Made by a program: the position numbers and the translations under genes. Below, one piece after another: positions 60,819-64,000 of a DNA stretch of 64,000 bases; positions within the stretch are counted from its first letter, which is position 1; each line of letters opens with the position of its first letter. This stretch comes from Marinimicrobium agarilyticum DSM 16975 (lineage in GTDB: Bacteria > Pseudomonadota > Gammaproteobacteria > Pseudomonadales > Cellvibrionaceae). The notes beneath the pieces are model-generated. The model saw only the letters and a list, made by a program, of their open reading frames with translations, ran no database searches and was not told where the DNA came from. The stretch is from NCBI RefSeq assembly GCF_000423345.1, contig NZ_AUHU01000003.1, positions 186,001 through 250,000 of the forward strand, in the 5' to 3' direction.

Positions 60819-61895
60819 TCAGGTGGTCGCGACGCCAAAGGCCCGTTCTTTCAGAACGAGGCGGTAGTGAATAAGCAGGTCGCAGCCGAGCAGAAAGAAC
60901 AACAGCATGCCCTGGAACAGACCCGTGATCGACTTGGGCAAGCCCAGGTCGATCTGGGCCATCTCGCCCCCGAGGTAGGTCAGCCCCAACAGCATGCTGG
61001 CGAGCACGATACCCAACGGGTGCATGCGCCCCATGAACACCACAATAATGGCGGCGTAGCCATAGCCCAGCGACAACGTCGGAATCAGTTGCCCCACCGG
61101 GCCGTTGGTTTCGGAAATGGCCGCCAGGCCCGCCATGGCGCCGCTGAATAGCAGCAAAAACCAGATGATCGCCCGGCTATTGAAACCGGCGAAACGGGCG
61201 GCGTTACGGTTTTCCCCTAGCACGCGCAGTTGGAAACCCAGTAGGGAGCGGGCCAATAGTACCCAGATCACCACGACCATAAACAGCGCGATAAACAAGG
61301 CGACAGTGACCCGGTAATCGAAAGAGAGCAAAGGCAACAGGGTGTGTTCGGCGAACAGGGCCGATTCCGGAAAATTGAAGCCGGCCGGGTCTTTCAGTGG
61401 CCCGTGAACGCCCCAGAGCAGAAGGTTGACCGCGATGTAGTTGAGCATGATCGTGGTCAGAATTTCATTGGTGTTGAAGTGGGTGAGCAACAATGCGGCG
61501 ATACCGGCCCAGGCCATGCCCGCGAGTGCGCCGCTGAGCAGAATGACCGGTAGCACCCAAAAGCCCTGTACCTCGGTTAGCTGCAGGGACACCGCTCCAC
61601 CAATCAGAGCGGCGAACACAAACTGCCCCTCAGCGCCGATGTTCCAGATCTTTGCCTTGAAGCACAGCGTCAACCCGGTCGCGCACAGCAGCAGGGGGGT
61701 AACCTTGACCGCCAGCTCTGACCAGCCGTAGGTATCGCGCAGCGGTTCGATAAAAAAGATCGCCAGGCTCTCGAGCGGCGGGTGCCCCAGGGCGGCGAAC
61801 AGCAGACCACCGGCGAACACCGTGAGGACCAGGGCCAGAATCGGCGACAGGTACACCATCGTCTGGGAAGGCTGCAGTCGTTTTTCAATGCGCAT
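60819..61895 (-). CDS. Nucleoside/purine ABC transporter permease (NupB/YufP-like)
   Basis: A 358-residue permease of the BPD_transp_2 type, with signature segments WNIGAEGQFVFAALIGGAVS and NTNEILTTIMLNYIAVNLLL. Start at ATG 61895 (MRIEKRLQPS), which overlaps the ATPase stop by 11 bp, so translation is coupled. The N-terminal helix is hydrophobic. Acts as a pair with the permease at 59883. Confidence 0.93.
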   Translation of the reverse strand: MRIEKRLQPSQTMVYLSPILALVLTVFAGGLLFAALGHPPLESLAIFFIEPLRDTYGWSELAVKVTPLLLCATGLTLCFKAKIWNIGAEGQFVFAALIGGAVSLQLTEVQGFWVLPVILLSGALAGMAWAGIAALLLTHFNTNEILTTIMLNYIAVNLLLWGVHGPLKDPAGFNFPESALFAEHTLLPLLSFDYRVTVALFIALFMVVVIWVLLARSLLGFQLRVLGENRNAARFAGFNSRAIIWFLLLFSGAMAGLAAISETNGPVGQLIPTLSLGYGYAAIIVVFMGRMHPLGIVLASMLLGLTYLGGEMAQIDLGLPKSITGLFQGMLLFFLLGCDLLIHYRLVLKERAFGVATT

Positions 61896-63429
61896 GGGCG
61901 ACCTCCTCTTGTGCATTCCCGAAGGCGCCGGCCATCCACTCGCCCAACTGCTCCAGCGGAACCTCGGCCTTGGGACGAACCGGTGAGAGGCGGCCGCCAC
62001 AAAGCGCCCCGAGGCGATCCCCCAGAAGGTAGAGCTCATCGAGATCTTCGCTGATCACCAGTACCGCGGTACCGCGATCACGCAGTGCCACCAATTCCTT
62101 GTGAATATGATTGGCGGCTCCCACGTCCACGCCCCAGGTCGGGTGAAAGCAGATCAACACTTTGGGCTGCTGTTCGATTTCCCGACCGATAATGAACTTT
62201 TGCAGGTTGCCCCCGGACAAGCTGCCCGCCATCGATGCGGGCCCGGTCGCTTTCACGCCGTAGTCTCCGATAATATCGGCGGCGCGCTGACGCACGGCGG
62301 CCCAGTTCACCAAAGAGTGGCGAACGCCGTGGTTCACATAGCCGGTCAATAACTGGTTCTCGGTCAGTGACATTGAAGCCACCGAACCTCGGCCCACCCG
62401 GTCCGCCGGCACTGTACCCAACCCGCGCCTGCGCCGAGCCACAATACTGCAGTCGGCGAGGGCCACGTCGTCCAGGGTTAAGGTGCCGCGGTCGGGTTTG
62501 AGCTCACCGTTGATCAGATCCACCAGCTCATCCTGACCGTTGCCCGCGACCCCCGCCAGCCCCAGAATTTCGCCCGCCTTCAGCTCCAGGTTGATGTTGT
62601 GCAAGTGGATGGCGAACTGGCTGGTGGGGCGCACCTCGATATCGCACAGCGTCAGGCGCGTTGCCCCAGCGTTGCCCGGAGGCAGATCGTGATCCAGAAC
62701 CAGCTCGTCCCCGAGCATCAATTTGGCCAGCTCCCCGGCGCTGGTTTCCGACGGGATGCAGGAGCCGGTGACCTTGCCCCCGCGTAGGATGGTGGCGCGG
62801 TCACACAATGCATTCACTTCGTGCAATTTGTGGGAAATAAACAGAATGCTGCACCCTTTGCGGGCAAGCTGCTTTAGCATATCAATCAGTTGCGCGACTT
62901 CCGCCGGGGTGAGCACAGCGGTGGGTTCATCCAGTATCAGCAACTGAATATCCTGCAAAAGGCAGCGGATGATCTCCACGCGTTGTTGTTCCCCCACTGA
63001 CAGGGTATGCACCTCCCGGTCCGGGTTGATAGCCAAGCCGTATTCCTCGCCGACCTCCACAATGCGTTGACGCAATGCGCTCACAGAGCCGTACTCCGCC
63101 GGTGAGAGGTAAAGGGCGATATTTTCCGTCACCGTCAGGGTGTCGAACAGCGAGAAGTGTTGGAACACCATTCCCATTCCGAGGGCTCGGGCCTGGGCGG
63201 GGCCCTCGATCGCTATCTCCTTGTTGTTCCATAACACCTGTCCGGCATCGGGCTTGACCACCCCGTAAATCATTTTCATCAGGGTGCTCTTACCCGCGCC
63301 ATTCTCTCCGAGTAGCGCGTGAATCTCACCCGCCGCTACTTTGAGGCTCACGGCATCATTGGCCACGCAGCCGGGGTAGGCCTTGGTGATGCCAATCAAC
63401 TCTAATCGTGTTGGATTCTCTTGAGACAT
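61885..63429 (-). CDS. Nucleoside/purine ABC transporter ATP-binding protein (two domains, NupA/YufO-like)
   Basis: A 514-residue ATPase with two ABC domains. The first is complete: Walker A GENGAGKSTL, signature LSVGEQQRVEI, Walker B LLILDEPTAVLT. The second has a typical degenerate Walker A region (GVAGNGQDELVDLI), signature LSGGNLQKFI and Walker B VLICFHPTWGVDVG, as in other BMP-type transporters. First gene of the six-gene operon. An imperfect inverted repeat lies 14 bp upstream of the start. Confidence 0.94.
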   Translation of the reverse strand: MSQENPTRLELIGITKAYPGCVANDAVSLKVAAGEIHALLGENGAGKSTLMKMIYGVVKPDAGQVLWNNKEIAIEGPAQARALGMGMVFQHFSLFDTLTVTENIALYLSPAEYGSVSALRQRIVEVGEEYGLAINPDREVHTLSVGEQQRVEIIRCLLQDIQLLILDEPTAVLTPAEVAQLIDMLKQLARKGCSILFISHKLHEVNALCDRATILRGGKVTGSCIPSETSAGELAKLMLGDELVLDHDLPPGNAGATRLTLCDIEVRPTSQFAIHLHNINLELKAGEILGLAGVAGNGQDELVDLINGELKPDRGTLTLDDVALADCSIVARRRRGLGTVPADRVGRGSVASMSLTENQLLTGYVNHGVRHSLVNWAAVRQRAADIIGDYGVKATGPASMAGSLSGGNLQKFIIGREIEQQPKVLICFHPTWGVDVGAANHIHKELVALRDRGTAVLVISEDLDELYLLGDRLGALCGGRLSPVRPKAEVPLEQLGEWMAGAFGNAQEEVAHAH

Positions 63430-63442
63430 AAACCTGACTATT

Positions 63443-63459
63443 TAGACAAAATTGGTCTC
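63443..63459. promoter_or_regulatory. Imperfect inverted repeat, possible second RutR-like site
   Basis: TAGACAA and TGGTCTC (arms 5 of 7 complementary, 3-bp centre AAT) lie between the divergent ABC operon and xdhA. It resembles the RutR site only partly. Confidence 0.25.
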
Positions 63460-63619
63460 AAGCTTGTAGCAAGGAGTATGCCATGGGCTTATTTCGAGCC
63501 GATTTCCCAGGAAAACCAAAAAAATTGTCCCTCTGGCCAGATTTTTGCTTTGTCTGAATGAGACAGGGTTTGGCGAAAGCGAAAACCCGCCCGAATGAAT
63601 GTCTGCTGGAGGAGCCATA

Positions 63620-64000
63620 GTGCGTTTGGTTGTTAACAAGGTTTCGGTCGAAACCGGCCCGCAGGCACCGGAGATGACGCTGCTTCGTTTCCTTCGCGAG
63701 CAACGGCGGCTGACCGGTACCAAAGAAGGCTGCGCCTCGGGGGATTGCGGCGCCTGTACCGTCATGGTGGTGGAGCAGGGGCCTGACGGCCCGATCAGCC
63801 GCACCGTCAATAGCTGTATCTGCCCCCTGGGCAGCGTTGCCGGCCAGGAAGTGGTTACCGTTGAGGGCCTGGCGAGCGACGGGGAGTTGCACCCGGTGCA
63901 GGAAGCCATGGTCAATTGTCACGGCTCCCAGTGCGGTTTCTGCACCCCGGGCTTTGTGATGTCCCTGGCCTCGTTGCATTCTGAGCAGGCCGCATTGCTG
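63620..64000 (+). CDS. xdhA: Xanthine dehydrogenase small subunit, N-terminal part (runs off window)
   Basis: The first 127 codons of the iron-sulfur/FAD subunit. MRLVVNKVSVETGPQAPEMT is the N-terminal domain; the two 2Fe-2S motifs are visible: GCASGDCGACTVMVV (CxxxxCxxC) and CHGSQCGFCTPGFVMS. It oxidises hypoxanthine and xanthine to urate. Start GTG with GGAGGAG about 5 nt upstream. Divergent from the purine transporter. The gene continues beyond the window. Confidence 0.93.
   Translation, partial: MRLVVNKVSVETGPQAPEMTLLRFLREQRRLTGTKEGCASGDCGACTVMVVEQGPDGPISRTVNSCICPLGSVAGQEVVTVEGLASDGELHPVQEAMVNCHGSQCGFCTPGFVMSLASLHSEQAALL

Noticed and set aside
1-64000. CRISPR arrays, insertion sequences and transposases
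   Set aside because: No regularly spaced direct repeats and no transposase-like protein were seen on either strand.

Overview
The window looks like chromosome of a free-living, polysaccharide-degrading gammaproteobacterium, most likely of the Cellvibrionaceae / Marinimicrobium / Saccharophagus type. The reasons are: secreted plant-cell-wall enzymes built from CBM2 and CBM10 modules joined by poly-serine linkers (a GH45 endoglucanase and a PL3-type pectate lyase), two large TonB-dependent receptors of the TIGR01782 type, a mutY-yggX pair, a gcvT-gcvH pair and a DUF3015-DUF4105 pair. The species is inference. Most of the DNA is GC-rich by eye. The stretch from about 22.0 to 29.4 kb is visibly richer in A+T and carries small unrecognised genes, which suggests acquired DNA.

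Layout. 1-6.5 kb: a TonB-dependent receptor preceded in frame by a separate STN module with its own signal peptide, then small exported proteins and a PepSY membrane pair, with Fur-like sites. 6.7-14.1 kb: a large Asp-rich lipoprotein, a membrane-anchored BLUF photoreceptor, a DUF2058 protein, a PilJ-type chemoreceptor and a YdeP-like molybdopterin oxidoreductase. 14.3-20.1 kb: a second TonB receptor followed by a metallophosphoesterase and a DUF481 outer-membrane protein. 20.3-22.0 kb: PpiC, YciI, a TetR regulator with a clear operator, and DUF503. 22.1-29.3 kb: the accessory region. It holds a GH24 lysozyme without signal peptide followed by a lipoprotein and an exported protein, a GH19/peptidoglycan-binding enzyme without signal peptide followed by a lipoprotein resembling the Xanthomonas immunity protein XAC2610, and DoxX/LysR and membrane-protein/winged-helix pairs. 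29.6-43.3 kb: gcvTH, the GH45 cellulase, an iron ABC transporter lacking its ATPase, AsmA, mutY, a GH2 glucuronidase-like enzyme, yggX, a lipid kinase, DUF2383 and tRNA-Phe. 43.4-53.3 kb: DUF3015/DUF4105, DUF1501/DUF1800, a cold-shock gene with a long leader, the PL3 enzyme and an MscS channel.

53.3-64.0 kb is a purine acquisition and catabolism cluster. Three signal-peptide-bearing enzymes (an MTA/SAH-nucleosidase-like protein, a NUP-family protein and a nucleoside hydrolase) probably release bases from nucleosides outside the cytoplasm. A BMP-type ABC transporter imports the product. An 8-oxoguanine deaminase and a xanthine dehydrogenase, whose first subunit runs off the right edge, both lead to urate. 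A RutR-like TetR regulator lies inside the operon, and a 16-bp site very close to the RutR operator lies between the divergent promoters.

The two candidates for a little-described system are the accessory-region lytic enzyme/lipoprotein cassettes and the RutR-controlled purine regulon.
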